Source of the DNA: Gemmatimonadota bacterium
Lineage (GTDB): Bacteria > Latescibacterota > UBA2968 > UBA8231
Direction of reading: 5' to 3'
NCBI GenBank assembly: GCA_018672475.1
Contig: JABHFS010000107.1
Coordinates: 1-64,000, forward strand
DNA length: 64,000 bases
This document shows positions 25,599 through 35,800 of this stretch, piece after piece. Position 1 is the first letter of the stretch. Every line of letters begins with the position of its first letter. The notes below the pieces were generated by a model. It saw only the letters and a list, made by a program, of their open reading frames with translations. It did not search any database and was not told the origin of the DNA. The translations under genes were made by a program, and so were the position numbers.

Positions 25599-25661
25599 AA
25601 AAACACTAGACTATTAAAGATAAGAGTCGGATCATTTGCGCACAAACCACCCGCGACCGAC

Positions 25662-26909
25662 TCAAGTTGGCGCCGCTTCCTCTGCCGTTGGTGCCCGTTC
25701 CCGCCCGGAGACCTTTGTCCCCAAAAACGAAGCCAAAATAGAAAAGAATACGACGGAAAAAAGGATGTCGACCGACACCGCCTGCCCCAATAGACCATCG
25801 ATACCCACATATTGCTTCAAGCCGTGCGGGCCATAGAACAATTCAAAAAGCAAAGCGCCGCGCGGCAACAACAACCAGCCAATTCTCCCGCTCGGACCCG
25901 GATTCGGCGCTGGCAGGGGATAATAGACCATCGGGGCAAGTCCCCGCAAAAACAGCGGCGCAGCCACTAAGACCAATGCGACCTCATAGAGCCCATCGCT
26001 AGGTGGCCACAACGCCCTCAAGTCCAGCGCGACCCCCATCAACGCGAAAAAAAGCATAAAAGCCGCAGGCGCGGACTGGTGCAATAACAAACGCACGCGA
26101 CGCGTCGACAACCGCTGTCGCCCTTGCAGTAAACCCGCCACCAAACCACAGGGCAACGCCATCAACCCCCATTCTCCCAATACCACACCGGTCAACAGCA
26201 ACGTTCCCAATAAACCGGCCACCAACGTCGAAGCCGGTGCTGCGAGCAAACCCGCCAAACGCAGTCCCAACCCCAACCCGCCACCAACGAGCAACGACAA
26301 CCAAATGCGAGCGACCCAACCCGAAGCGCCGGCCTCAACCACCGCCTCCGATTCTAAAAAGACCAACACCCCGCTCAACAATACCAACGCAAAGCACCCG
26401 CCCAATATCGACAACAACAAGGCGCCCCGTCGATCGAATTCCGGCACGGCGGTGAAGGGGCCCCACAGGCTCGCCAAGGCACCGATCAATAAAGCCACTC
26501 CCCACGGTAGCTCAACGAGCAGCGCCACGGAGACAGTGACGAGCAGGAGAATCAGCACCGTCGCCACAGCCAGCAATACGGGCCCCCGCCAGTCCAGTTG
26601 CGCAGGCCAAACAACATTCAGCCCCACTTGGAAACCTATGCATAGACCCGTCGTCAACAGCAGGATATTATAGGGGGAAAACACATCTGGGCGCACGATC
26701 TGCAGACCGCTAACACCCAACAACAAACCGGCGCCGACCCAACCTACCAGCGCCGGTAGGCGAGCCGCCTGCGCCAACTGGCCACCCACCGCGGCCATAA
26801 GTGCCAGGGCGCCCAGCATCCACGCCGCGTCAAAGCGGTTGGGCTGGTCCTGCTGCGGGCCATAATAGGCCAAGAGCAGCGCGAAAGCGGCAATCACTAT
26901 ATTTTTCAT
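25662..26909 (-). CDS. Monovalent cation:proton antiporter-like membrane protein
   Basis: 415 residues with about 12 hydrophobic segments. MLGALALMAAVGGQLAQAARLPALVGWVGAGLLLG is characteristic of the Na+/H+ exchanger (CPA2/KefB-like) N-terminus. A charged break WGPFTAVPEFDRRGALLLS occurs where the family usually carries its ion-binding Asp pair, and here this region is atypical. There is no TrkA-N or USP domain. The start ATG 26909 (MKNIVIAAF) is preferred to 26951 because it begins directly with a membrane segment. The transport substrate is uncertain. Confidence 0.72.
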   Translation of the reverse strand: MKNIVIAAFALLLAYYGPQQDQPNRFDAAWMLGALALMAAVGGQLAQAARLPALVGWVGAGLLLGVSGLQIVRPDVFSPYNILLLTTGLCIGFQVGLNVVWPAQLDWRGPVLLAVATVLILLLVTVSVALLVELPWGVALLIGALASLWGPFTAVPEFDRRGALLLSILGGCFALVLLSGVLVFLESEAVVEAGASGWVARIWLSLLVGGGLGLGLRLAGLLAAPASTLVAGLLGTLLLTGVVLGEWGLMALPCGLVAGLLQGRQRLSTRRVRLLLHQSAPAAFMLFFALMGVALDLRALWPPSDGLYEVALVLVAAPLFLRGLAPMVYYPLPAPNPGPSGRIGWLLLPRGALLFELFYGPHGLKQYVGIDGLLGQAVSVDILFSVVFFSILASFLGTKVSGRERAPTAEEAAPT

Positions 26910-26974
26910 GGCAAAAAAGAGGGAGGTGGTCTGTATAGACCCCCTCCCCATAAACGATTAGTGCTGCGACAGGT

Positions 26975-29539
26975 TTAACTCTTCTCTTTTTCAGCGGCCC
27001 GTTGATGCCCCAGATAGAGCACCGGACTGGCGATAAAGATCGACGAATAAGTACCCACTATAATGCCGAACACCAAAGTGATCGTGAAGTCGCGGTTGAC
27101 CTCGCCGCCGAAAGTCATCAGCACCAACACCGCCACCAAGGTCGTCAACGAAGTGACGAGCGTGCGGCTCAGGCACTCGTTGATGCTCAAGTTGACCGTG
27201 CTCTCGAAGCCCTGCTTGCGCGCGGTACGCAGATTCTCACGAATGCGGTCGAAGACCACGATCGTGTCGTTGAGCGAATAACCGACGATCGCCAATAAGC
27301 CCGCGACAACCGCCAAAGTGATCTCGATGTCGAAAAGCGACAAAAGCCCCAAGGTGATCAGCACGTCGTGAAAGAGCGCAGCGACGGCGGCGATACCGTA
27401 AAGGAAGCGGTGAAAACGCCACGCCATGTAGATCAGGATCAGCGCCAGCGATACCAGCACCGCACGGACCGCGGCGCTACTCAACTCCTCGCCGATCTTC
27501 GGACCAACCTTCTCCTGGCGCCGGATCCATTCCAGTTCCGATATATTGGCGGCGAAGCCCTTTTCGAGCACCGCCATAATGCCGTCGGCGACTCTCGTAC
27601 CCTTTTCGCTCTCGCTGACGCGGATGAGGAGATCGTTGGCCGAGCCGAATTGCTTGATCTCGCTCTTGCTCAAATCGAGAGTTTCATTGCCGACCGGCAC
27701 ACTGCCGAGCTTGCTGCGAATCTGTTCGATCTGCAGCGGCGGGTCGAAGTGCAATTCGAGCAAGGTGCCACCGGCGAAATCGATGCCCGGTCGAATGCCG
27801 TTGATCCCGACCACCGAAACAAGGCCCAATACCAGCACTAAGGCCGAAACGCCGAAACCGGTCTTGCGCAACGAGAGGAAGGAAATTCCCAGGTTGGCGA
27901 AGAGATTTACCGGCCCGATGCTGAGGTTCTGCCCCTGCGACTTACGGGTGCTCAGGTCGAAGATCACGCGGGTCACGAAGAAGGCAGTGAACAAACTTGA
28001 GATGATGCCGATGCACAATGTCAACGCGAAACCGCGGATCGGGCCGGTGCCGAACTGATAGAGCACGATGGCAACCAAGAAGGTCGTCACATTGGCATCG
28101 AGAATCGCCGAAAGCGCGTTGCGGTACCCCGCATCGATCGCGGCGCGCACCGTCTTGCCGGCGCGCAGTTCCTCGCGTATTCGCTCAAAGATCAGCACAT
28201 TGGCGTCAACCGCCATACCGATCGTCAGGATGATACCGGCGATGCCCGGTAGGGTCAACGTCGCGTGGAAACCGGCCAGCGCCGCCATGATGAAAATCAT
28301 GTTGAGCAGCAGCGCGAAATCGGCAATGATACCGGCGCCCCTGTAATAAAGGACCATAAAGACCGCGATCAGGACCATGCTATAGATCGCCGCCGTCTTG
28401 CCCTTTTCAATTGAGTCACGCCCGAGCGAAGGCCCAACGGTGCGGTCTTCAATAATCTCAACCTCGGCCGGCAGTGCGCCAGCTCTGAGCACAATCGACA
28501 GGTCCTTGGCTTCTTCTTGCGTTCCACTACCGGTGATAATGCCCCGGCCTTCGGTGATCTTGCTCTGGATGGTCGGCGCCGAATAGACCGATTGGTCCAT
28601 GACGATGGCCATCCTTTCACCGATATGCGAGCCAGTGATGCGACCAAAGAGCCGAACGCCCTCGTCCGTGGTCGTGAAGTTTACGATGGGCTGGCCCATC
28701 TGTTCGATGGCCTGGCCAAGCGATACGAAGGCGTCCTGAATCATATGCCCGGTCATCTCGGGCCTCTTACGCACCAGGAACAGCGAGTAATACTCGGCGC
28801 CTTCGCCGCCTTCGGGCTTACTCGAAAAGAGGAATTCGACGTCGGAGGGGATTAGCTTCAGGGCCTCGGGCGAGTTGAGCATGTTCTTGACCTTCTGCAG
28901 GTCGCGGGTCGAGACGACAAAATCGTCGCCGACAGCGCCGAGCATCGAAGCCAAGGTGCGACCGGCACCTTCCAGATCGGGCGTTTTGCCCTCGCCTTCA
29001 AAGAGCCCGGCTTCTGCCGCTGGCTCGTCCTCTGCCGCAGTATCTTCTTCCACCTCACCCGCGCTCAACACTTGGTCGATGCGCTGCAACAAGCGGGCGC
29101 GATCCTCGTAGGGTTCGAGTAATTGAAACTCGAGCAATGCCGTCTGGCCCACCAGATCTTTGGCGCGCTGCACATCCTGCACGCCGGGTAACTCGATGAT
29201 GATCCGGTTTTCGCCTTGTCGCTGGATAGTCGGTTCCGCTACGCCGAACTGATCGACGCGATTGCGGATAACCTCCTGCGCCTGAGCAACGGCGTCCTGG
29301 GCCTGCTGCTGTTCCATGCCCTCGGTCTTAACCTCGAGGACCAGATGAATACCGCCTTGCAGGTCCAACCCGAGGTTGAGCGAACGCTTGTGCATATCGA
29401 CCAACTGCTCGGGAGCATTCAGGTCCATCGTCGCACGCTCTTCGTCCGACAACCCGTAAAAATTCAGGCTCGGTAATAGGTAGTACAACGCAGTCGCGAT
29501 AAGCGCCACGATCAGAATAGGTTTCCAGTTGCGTTTCAT
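26975..29539 (-). CDS. secDF: SecD-SecF fusion protein translocase subunit
   Basis: 854 residues joining SecD and SecF in one chain, as in Bacteroidetes and some Firmicutes. SecD half: LNLGLDLQGGIHLVLEV near residue 57, the P1 domain, and membrane helices with GMAVDANVLIFERIREELRAGKTVRAA. SecF half: GIRPGIDFAGGTLLELHF near 580 and VGYSLNDTIVVFDRIRENLRTARK. An acidic linker (EEDTAAEDEPAAE) lies in the periplasmic domain. It uses proton motive force to pull secreted proteins through SecYEG, relevant to the sorting-domain proteins encoded here. Confidence 0.96.
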   Translation of the reverse strand: MKRNWKPILIVALIATALYYLLPSLNFYGLSDEERATMDLNAPEQLVDMHKRSLNLGLDLQGGIHLVLEVKTEGMEQQQAQDAVAQAQEVIRNRVDQFGVAEPTIQRQGENRIIIELPGVQDVQRAKDLVGQTALLEFQLLEPYEDRARLLQRIDQVLSAGEVEEDTAAEDEPAAEAGLFEGEGKTPDLEGAGRTLASMLGAVGDDFVVSTRDLQKVKNMLNSPEALKLIPSDVEFLFSSKPEGGEGAEYYSLFLVRKRPEMTGHMIQDAFVSLGQAIEQMGQPIVNFTTTDEGVRLFGRITGSHIGERMAIVMDQSVYSAPTIQSKITEGRGIITGSGTQEEAKDLSIVLRAGALPAEVEIIEDRTVGPSLGRDSIEKGKTAAIYSMVLIAVFMVLYYRGAGIIADFALLLNMIFIMAALAGFHATLTLPGIAGIILTIGMAVDANVLIFERIREELRAGKTVRAAIDAGYRNALSAILDANVTTFLVAIVLYQFGTGPIRGFALTLCIGIISSLFTAFFVTRVIFDLSTRKSQGQNLSIGPVNLFANLGISFLSLRKTGFGVSALVLVLGLVSVVGINGIRPGIDFAGGTLLELHFDPPLQIEQIRSKLGSVPVGNETLDLSKSEIKQFGSANDLLIRVSESEKGTRVADGIMAVLEKGFAANISELEWIRRQEKVGPKIGEELSSAAVRAVLVSLALILIYMAWRFHRFLYGIAAVAALFHDVLITLGLLSLFDIEITLAVVAGLLAIVGYSLNDTIVVFDRIRENLRTARKQGFESTVNLSINECLSRTLVTSLTTLVAVLVLMTFGGEVNRDFTITLVFGIIVGTYSSIFIASPVLYLGHQRAAEKEKS

Positions 29540-29611
29540 ACTGCTTGCCTTTACTCCGCGATTGTCATGATACAGGCCGCGCGTCGAACACGACCCATCA
29601 AAAGTACAATG

Positions 29612-30616
29612 CTATTCCACAAAATGAAAGCGGCCAGTGACCCCGGCCGATGACCGGTACTCAAGCTGTCCGTCCCGCTCAAAAAAGACCAGCGCCTCGA
29701 CACCCTGTAAACCCGCGACCAACTCGAGACCCCGTTCGGGCCCCAAAACAAAAACCGCTGTCGACAGAATATCGGCATCCATCGCCGTCGATGCCCATAC
29801 CGTCGCGCTGATACAGGTTCGGGCCGGATAACCGGTCGTCGGATCGAGTAGGTGATGATAACGCTTACCCTCCCACTCGAAATACTGTTCGTAATCGCCA
29901 GAGGTCGCGATCGCCGCGAGCCCCAGGTCTTCTACCTCTATATAGCGCTCCGGGTCACGTGGATGTTGGACCCCAAAAACCCACGGGCGCCCGTCCGGCT
30001 TCTCACCCCAGTAGCGAATATCGCCGCCGGCGTCGATCAACCCCGCCGCCACCCCGAACTTCTCCAGCACCGCCACCATCCGATCAACGGCATAGCCCTT
30101 GGCCGCCGCCCCCAGATCCAATCTCAAGCCCTGCCGCACAATCCGAAACGACGAATCGGCAACCACCAGCTTCTCGTATCCGACCAGTGCCAGCGCCGAA
30201 TCCAACTGCACCGAATCAGGTGGTGCCTCCGCGTCCGGAAATCCCCAAAGATTCGTCAGCGCACCCACCGTGCAATCAAACGCGCCATTGCTCAACGCGG
30301 CGAAGTGTTGGCTGCGTGCCAGCACCGCGTGCAACTCGGCCGAACCCCGCACATTAGCGTTTAGCGCCTGCAGTTCCAACTGCCGCAATTCGCTTTCGGC
30401 GCGATAGCGACTCATCAGCGAATCTATACGGTCGATCTCGGCGAAAGCGCGATCAAAGGGCGATCGATCCGGCGCTTCGTCCCAGTAAATATTTGCCGTA
30501 ACCAGCGTGCCCAAAACGAGCCGGGCTTCGCGCAGCGGCTCGGCCGGAGGCTGCGGCGGCAAGAAATACAGCACCAGAGCCAGCCCGCCCACGGCCAATA
30601 GACTGCGCTTCAGCAC
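29612..30616 (-). CDS. apbE: FAD:protein FMN transferase (ApbE family)
   Basis: 334 residues with an N-terminal membrane anchor or signal (SLLAVGGLALVLYFLPP). Family motifs: 'VLGTLVTANIYWD', 'EIDRIDSLMSRYRAESEL', LDLGAAAKGYAVDRMV, ATSGDYEQYFEWEGKRYHHLLDPTTGYPA, and the metal/FAD-site ASTAMDADILSTAVFVLG. ApbE attaches FMN covalently to threonine in flavoproteins such as NqrB/RnfG in the periplasm. No target is encoded nearby. It lies 15 bases downstream of the polyprenyl synthase gene. Confidence 0.94.
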   Translation of the reverse strand: MLKRSLLAVGGLALVLYFLPPQPPAEPLREARLVLGTLVTANIYWDEAPDRSPFDRAFAEIDRIDSLMSRYRAESELRQLELQALNANVRGSAELHAVLARSQHFAALSNGAFDCTVGALTNLWGFPDAEAPPDSVQLDSALALVGYEKLVVADSSFRIVRQGLRLDLGAAAKGYAVDRMVAVLEKFGVAAGLIDAGGDIRYWGEKPDGRPWVFGVQHPRDPERYIEVEDLGLAAIATSGDYEQYFEWEGKRYHHLLDPTTGYPARTCISATVWASTAMDADILSTAVFVLGPERGLELVAGLQGVEALVFFERDGQLEYRSSAGVTGRFHFVE

Positions 30617-30631
30617 GGCCTATTCAACCCG

Positions 30632-31600
30632 TCAACTGTTGCGTTCGACCACCAGCCGCACCGCCAACTCCAGCGCCTCGCGGGCGGGCGACGGCGCCAA
30701 TACTTCTAAACATTTCTGCGCTTGGGCGGCGTATTCGCGCGCGGCCTGCACCGCGATCTCGACCCCTTTATATTCCTTGACAAAGGCAACGATCTCCCCC
30801 CATTCCGCCTCGTCCTTGTCCGACCGGACCAATAACGCCTCTGTTTCGGCCCTCCGACCTTCAGGAGCCTGCTGTAAGGCGCGTATCAGCGGCAGAGTGA
30901 TCTTGCCCTCGCGTAAATCGTGACCAACCGGCTTGCCCATCGTCGCTTGATCGCTAGTGAGATCGAGTATATCGTCGGCGACCTGAAAGGCCCGACCGAG
31001 CAATTCGCCGTAGCGCCCCATCGATTGCACCACTTCATCAGACGCGCCGACCAAAATCGGACCGATGCGCGCCGAAGCCGATATCAGCGAGGCGGTCTTG
31101 TCGCTGACCATTGCAAAATACGACTCTTCGCGCGTGTCGCACTGTTCGCCAATCTGAATTTCAAAGATCTCGCCGATACTCAAGCGTTCAGTTGCACGCG
31201 AAACGATGCCGAGGACCTGTAAATTGCCAACTTCAACCAGCATGCACAATGCCCGAGCCAACAGAAAGTCGCCCATCAACACCGCAATCTGACCCGTCCA
31301 GCGCTCATTGACCGCCTCTTTACCCCGCCGCATCGTCGCCGAATCGACCACATCGTCGTGCACCATCGTCGCCGCGTGAATCATCTCCACCGCCGCCGCC
31401 GCGTCAATCACTTTTTCATTCCACCCGCCCGCCGCCTTGGCACTGAGCAAGGCCAAGGCCGGCCGGAGCCGTTTGCCTTTGAGCGTGGCCATGTAACGGG
31501 CAATCTCGTGCGCCAGGTCGACATCCGCTTCCAATACGGCATCGAGCCGTTTTTCGAAGCGGGCTAGTTCCTGGTCGATCAGACCTTTGAAGGGGTCCAT
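30632..31600 (-). CDS. Trans-polyprenyl diphosphate synthase
   Basis: The 322-residue all-helical enzyme has the first aspartate-rich motif DDVVD at 82-86 followed by SATMRRG, and the second DDILD in VADDILDLTSD near 213. GKRLRPALALLSAKA binds the homoallylic diphosphate. It makes a long-chain isoprenoid for the quinone tail (IspB/HepT-like) or a shorter one. FARM-region residues immediately before the first motif (EMIHAATMVH) lack bulky aromatic blocks, favouring a long product. It is followed by apbE in the same orientation. Confidence 0.93.
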   Translation of the reverse strand: MDPFKGLIDQELARFEKRLDAVLEADVDLAHEIARYMATLKGKRLRPALALLSAKAAGGWNEKVIDAAAAVEMIHAATMVHDDVVDSATMRRGKEAVNERWTGQIAVLMGDFLLARALCMLVEVGNLQVLGIVSRATERLSIGEIFEIQIGEQCDTREESYFAMVSDKTASLISASARIGPILVGASDEVVQSMGRYGELLGRAFQVADDILDLTSDQATMGKPVGHDLREGKITLPLIRALQQAPEGRRAETEALLVRSDKDEAEWGEIVAFVKEYKGVEIAVQAAREYAAQAQKCLEVLAPSPAREALELAVRLVVERNS

Positions 31601-31751
31601 GAGGCGGGGCGTTTCTCGAATTAGAATTAGCTAAGTAGTGGAAAAGACAAAAATTAAGTATTCATTATAAGACTGTCAATCTGCGCACGCACTACAGGGC
31701 CCTAAGGGTAAATTATCGAATGCCGCGCTTTTGTCCTTTATTATATGAATT

Positions 31752-33341
31752 ATGCTCTTCGCCCTATCCGATACCCGCTCGACCTGGATGGTCTATACTG
31801 CCTTTTTGGCGGTGGTCGCATTATTATTCTTCGCCGACCTCGCCGATCTGCCGATCGATACGCACGACGAGGATTATTTTCTCGACAGCGCCGACACACT
31901 CGCCGCCCCGGCCGCCTTTTTTGCTCCCGACAAACGCATGCCCGGCCGCCCGGCCCTCGAACTGGTCTTTCTGCTGCAATATATGGTCTGGGGTACCTCA
32001 GCCACGGCCTATCATCTCTGTGGCGGCCTATTCCACCTTATCGCCGCCCTAGCGTTGGCTCGCGCCGGTCGCGCACTGGGCCTCGATCTCGAATTGGCCC
32101 TGCTCACCGGCCTGCTCTTCCTTATCAATGTCAGCCATTTCAACGCGATACACTGGATTTCTGCGCAGTGTTACGCGTTGGTTCTCATCTGCGGCAGTAT
32201 AGCTCTCTGCGCCTACGTTCGCGATCGTCCCCTGCCGGTCTACGCCCTATTGTTGATCGGCGTGTTATTCCATATCTCTGCCGCCGCCTTCCTGCCCTTT
32301 TTCCTCTACCTCTCCTGGCAACGCGGCGATCGCACGTTTTTTCGCCGTTATCTACCCCTGGCGTTGTTGCTAGCGACAGTCGTACTCGGCCTCAAAATCG
32401 GCTATCCGCAAGCCCCACAAGCCAGCATCCTCACCGACGGTTTCGACCCGTGGGGGCTTTTGCGCAACCAACTCGTCTGCTGGAGCCGACTGATCAGCAC
32501 CGCCCATTGGCTAGTGCAACCGCTGCACCGATTTCCCGTATGGGAGTGGATTGTGGGCGCGACTAGCCTGGGCATTTTTGCCGCGCTGCAATGGCGCCGG
32601 CACTTTACATTGAGTCCATGGCTAGCCTGGGTTTTTGTCCACCTCCTGCCCATCGCGGTCCTCTCTCCCGCGTATATACAGACCGTGCCCTCCGGCCCTT
32701 CCCGCTATCTCTACCTGGCCAGCGCCGGCAGCGCCGGCATCCTCGCCTGGTCCCTGCGCCATCTCGCCGCGCGATCTCCCTTATCCCCACGTCTCGTATT
32801 CGCCTTGCTCCTACTCCTGCTCTCGTATTCGAGCTATACCGGTCTCAGCAAAGCCACCGCCATTGCCTACTACGCCTCTGGTCGCCATTTTCTCGCCTCC
32901 CACCAACTCGACGAAGGCATCATACAACTCAAGCGCGCCATCGCCACCGCACCCGAAACCATTGACCTGGCCGACACCTATGTGCGTCTAGTGCCCATGC
33001 TCTACAATCGCGCTGACGAGCAAGCTGCCCCGACTCTAGCCAAAGCCCTCGAACACTTTCCGCAAAACCACACGCTGCGACTCTGCCAACTCACCCTCGA
33101 CTCGCTGCAACCGACCACTGAGGCCAAAGCTGCCGGACGCAAACTCGACTCCTTTAAAAAATCCCGAGGCGTTTCACGGTTGATCGGCGAGCTTTATTAC
33201 AATGTTGGCCGCGGCAAACAAAAACAGGACGACCGCGCCGGCGCGCTTCGCGCCTTCCGCCGCTCACTCGAATTCGACCCCCAGCGACCGCAGACCAAAC
33301 AGGGCCTGAGCGCCGCCTTAACCATGCCGGCACAACCATGA
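31752..33341 (+). CDS. Polytopic membrane protein with C-terminal TPR region
   Basis: 529 residues. Roughly ten membrane segments occupy 1-370; DLPIDTHDEDYF in the first loop, with acidic residues, resembles GT39/PMT-like or DUF2723-type lipid-dependent glycosyltransferases. The C-terminal ~150 residues contain TPR-like helices (DEGIIQLKRAIATAPETIDLADTY, GALRAFRRSLEFDP). It may transfer a sugar from a lipid donor onto exported protein, but no definitive catalytic motif is seen. It overlaps the sugar-dehydrogenase fusion gene by 4 bases (ATGA), which suggests the two act together, possibly on the same exported protein. Confidence 0.65.
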   Translation: MLFALSDTRSTWMVYTAFLAVVALLFFADLADLPIDTHDEDYFLDSADTLAAPAAFFAPDKRMPGRPALELVFLLQYMVWGTSATAYHLCGGLFHLIAALALARAGRALGLDLELALLTGLLFLINVSHFNAIHWISAQCYALVLICGSIALCAYVRDRPLPVYALLLIGVLFHISAAAFLPFFLYLSWQRGDRTFFRRYLPLALLLATVVLGLKIGYPQAPQASILTDGFDPWGLLRNQLVCWSRLISTAHWLVQPLHRFPVWEWIVGATSLGIFAALQWRRHFTLSPWLAWVFVHLLPIAVLSPAYIQTVPSGPSRYLYLASAGSAGILAWSLRHLAARSPLSPRLVFALLLLLLSYSSYTGLSKATAIAYYASGRHFLASHQLDEGIIQLKRAIATAPETIDLADTYVRLVPMLYNRADEQAAPTLAKALEHFPQNHTLRLCQLTLDSLQPTTEAKAAGRKLDSFKKSRGVSRLIGELYYNVGRGKQKQDDRAGALRAFRRSLEFDPQRPQTKQGLSAALTMPAQP

Positions 33342-35800
33342 GCCTCCATATCCCGCTATTACTCGCCTTCTTGACGATCGCCCAGCCAATCACAGCACAA
33401 CTACCCCCGAGCCGCGTCTCCAACACCGTCGATATCCGCAGTTCCGGTACCGGTGTCGAAGCTTTCGCGCTACGCCAAGTTTTTTCGCACCTGTCTTTTT
33501 CAAGCGCCGTGCATCTCACCCACGCCGGTGATGGCCAAGACCGGCTCTTTGTCGTCGAACGCAATGGCGTGATCCGCGTCTTTGCCAATGGCGACGAGAC
33601 CGACCAGGTCGCCAATTTCCTCGACCTCCGCGACCGGGTCCGTTCCTCTCCGCAGGAAGCGGGCCTATTCTCCATGGCCTTCCATCCGCGCTACGCACAA
33701 AACGGCCTGTTTTACATTGCCTATATCGCCGGCCGCGGCGAGTTCCTCTCGCGCATCTCCGAATTTCGTGTCTCACCCGACAATCCCGACCGCGCCCTGC
33801 CCTCCTCCGAGCGCGTATTAATCGAGCTTGAGCAACCGCACGAAAGCCACAATGGTGGCCAGGTGGCCTTCGGACCGGACGGCATGCTCTATATCTCTTT
33901 CGGCGATGGCCAAGACCCCAACGACCCCTTCGCCCATGGCCAAAACCCCGCAACGCTATTCAGCACGATCCTACGCATCGACGTCGACCGGCAAGAGCCC
34001 GGTTTGGCCTATGCCATTCCCCCCGATAATCCTTTTGTCGAGCGCGACGGCTTTCGCGCAGAGATCTGGGCTTGGGGCCTACGCAATCCCTGGCGCTTCA
34101 GCTTCGACCGCCTAACCGGCGAACTGTGGCTCGGCGATGTCGGCCAATCCAGTTGGGAGGAGATCAATCTGATCAAACGCGGCGACAACTACGGCTGGAG
34201 CCAGATGGAGGGGTTTCACTGTTTCCCGCCTGGCGCCAATTGCGACCCCGGTGAATTCGAGTTGCCGGTCTTCGAATACGACCACCGCCAAGGCTATTCG
34301 ATCACCGGCGGTTTCGCCTACCGGGGCCCTCGCTTGCCCACCTTGCAGGGCTGGTATGTCTACGGTGACTTCGCGACCCGCCGCATTTGGGGTTTGCGCC
34401 GCCGTGCCGACGGCCCCCCCGACAATAAGCTGCTCGCCATCAGTCCTTCACCCATCGCCAGTTTTGGCGAAGACGAAGCCGGCGAGCTCTATGTCGTCGG
34501 CATCGACGGTCGCCTCTACCACTTCGCCGAACGCGATCCACAAGCCTCGCCGGACCGCATCCCGGCCACGATTTCGACAGCGGGTATCTTCGCCGACATC
34601 GCCAGCCAGACACCCGCACCAGGCCTCATCCCCTACCAGGTCAACGCACCCCTGTGGTCCGACGGCGCCGATAAAACCCGTCTACTCGCCTTGCCCGATA
34701 GCGCGCGTATAACCTTCGCTACCGACTCCCTGTGGACCTTCCCCGCGCGCACCGTGCTGGTGAAAAACTTCTACCTCGGCGAGGGTGCCGCCCGACGCAT
34801 CGTCGAAACCCGCTTATTCGTCAAACGCCTCGACCCGCAAAGCCCGGAGTGGGACGGCTATAGCTATCTTTGGAACAACGAAGGCACCGACGCGCGCTTG
34901 CTGAGGGCCGATACCACCATCGTCTATTCCCTCGCCGACGCCGAAGGCCAAATGCGCCGCCATGCGCATTATTATCCCAGCCGCAACGAATGCGCCATCT
35001 GCCATACCCCACAAGCCGGATACGTGCTCGGTTTTAACACCGCGCAACTCAATCGCAAAGTAGCCGGCGAAAACCAGCTCGAGACCTTCGCGCACCTCGG
35101 CCTTTTCAGCGACTTCACCGGCCCCACCAGCGCCCTGCCTCGCCTGCCCGATCCAACCGACACGAGCCTGCCCGACGCCCTGCGCGCCCGCGCCTATCTC
35201 GACGCCAACTGCAGCCCATGCCATCGCCCCGGGGGCACGGGCCGCGGCGAACTGGACCTGCGCTTCTCAACCCCCATAAATCAGACCAACCTATTACAAC
35301 AAAAGCCCCTCTTGGGCGACCTAGACATCACCGATGCCCGCGTACTAATCCCCGGCGACCCCGACCGCTCACTAATCCTACAACGCCCCGCCGCCCTCGG
35401 CAAAGGCCGCATGCCGCCGCTAGCCACCAGCATCGTCGACACCTTCGGCATCCGCCTTTTACGCCGTTGGATCGAAGACCTGCAAGAAACAGCCGTCACC
35501 GCACCCGCCGCGACCCTGCCCGCGACCGTGCTCCTACACCCCAACTTCCCCAACCCCTTTAACGCCACCACCGCGATCACCTTCGAGCTCGACCGTACCA
35601 CGCCCGTGGGTTTAGCCGTCTATAACCTCTCCGGCCAACGCGTTAAAGTTCTGCTCAACCACCCCTTGTCCGCCGGCACTCACCGCCTGATTTGGGACGG
35701 CACCAACCAACAGGGCCACCCCGTCGCCTCCGGCGTCTACCTGCTGCACCTAACCACACCGCAGACTGCCCGCACCGGCAAAGCCCTGTTGCTCAAATAA
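33338..35800 (+). CDS. Secreted PQQ-type sugar dehydrogenase fused to diheme cytochrome and sorting domain
   Basis: 820 residues in four parts. A signal peptide (about 1-20) is followed by a six-blade glucose/sorbosone dehydrogenase domain, about 45-400 (LTHAGDGQDRLFVVERNGVIRVF, HNGGQVAFGPDGMLYISFGDG, EIWAWGLRNPWRFSFD, GDVGQSSWEEINLI, YGWSQMEG). A region resembling SO2930-type diheme cytochromes carries heme c sites CAICH at 552-556 and CSPCH at 625-629. The FlgD/T9SS-type tail comes last (LHPNFPNPFNATTAITFEL to LLK). It probably oxidises a sugar aldehyde or alcohol outside the cytoplasm and passes electrons to its own hemes. The start overlaps the upstream TPR protein gene. Confidence 0.88.
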   Translation: MSLHIPLLLAFLTIAQPITAQLPPSRVSNTVDIRSSGTGVEAFALRQVFSHLSFSSAVHLTHAGDGQDRLFVVERNGVIRVFANGDETDQVANFLDLRDRVRSSPQEAGLFSMAFHPRYAQNGLFYIAYIAGRGEFLSRISEFRVSPDNPDRALPSSERVLIELEQPHESHNGGQVAFGPDGMLYISFGDGQDPNDPFAHGQNPATLFSTILRIDVDRQEPGLAYAIPPDNPFVERDGFRAEIWAWGLRNPWRFSFDRLTGELWLGDVGQSSWEEINLIKRGDNYGWSQMEGFHCFPPGANCDPGEFELPVFEYDHRQGYSITGGFAYRGPRLPTLQGWYVYGDFATRRIWGLRRRADGPPDNKLLAISPSPIASFGEDEAGELYVVGIDGRLYHFAERDPQASPDRIPATISTAGIFADIASQTPAPGLIPYQVNAPLWSDGADKTRLLALPDSARITFATDSLWTFPARTVLVKNFYLGEGAARRIVETRLFVKRLDPQSPEWDGYSYLWNNEGTDARLLRADTTIVYSLADAEGQMRRHAHYYPSRNECAICHTPQAGYVLGFNTAQLNRKVAGENQLETFAHLGLFSDFTGPTSALPRLPDPTDTSLPDALRARAYLDANCSPCHRPGGTGRGELDLRFSTPINQTNLLQQKPLLGDLDITDARVLIPGDPDRSLILQRPAALGKGRMPPLATSIVDTFGIRLLRRWIEDLQETAVTAPAATLPATVLLHPNFPNPFNATTAITFELDRTTPVGLAVYNLSGQRVKVLLNHPLSAGTHRLIWDGTNQQGHPVASGVYLLHLTTPQTARTGKALLLK

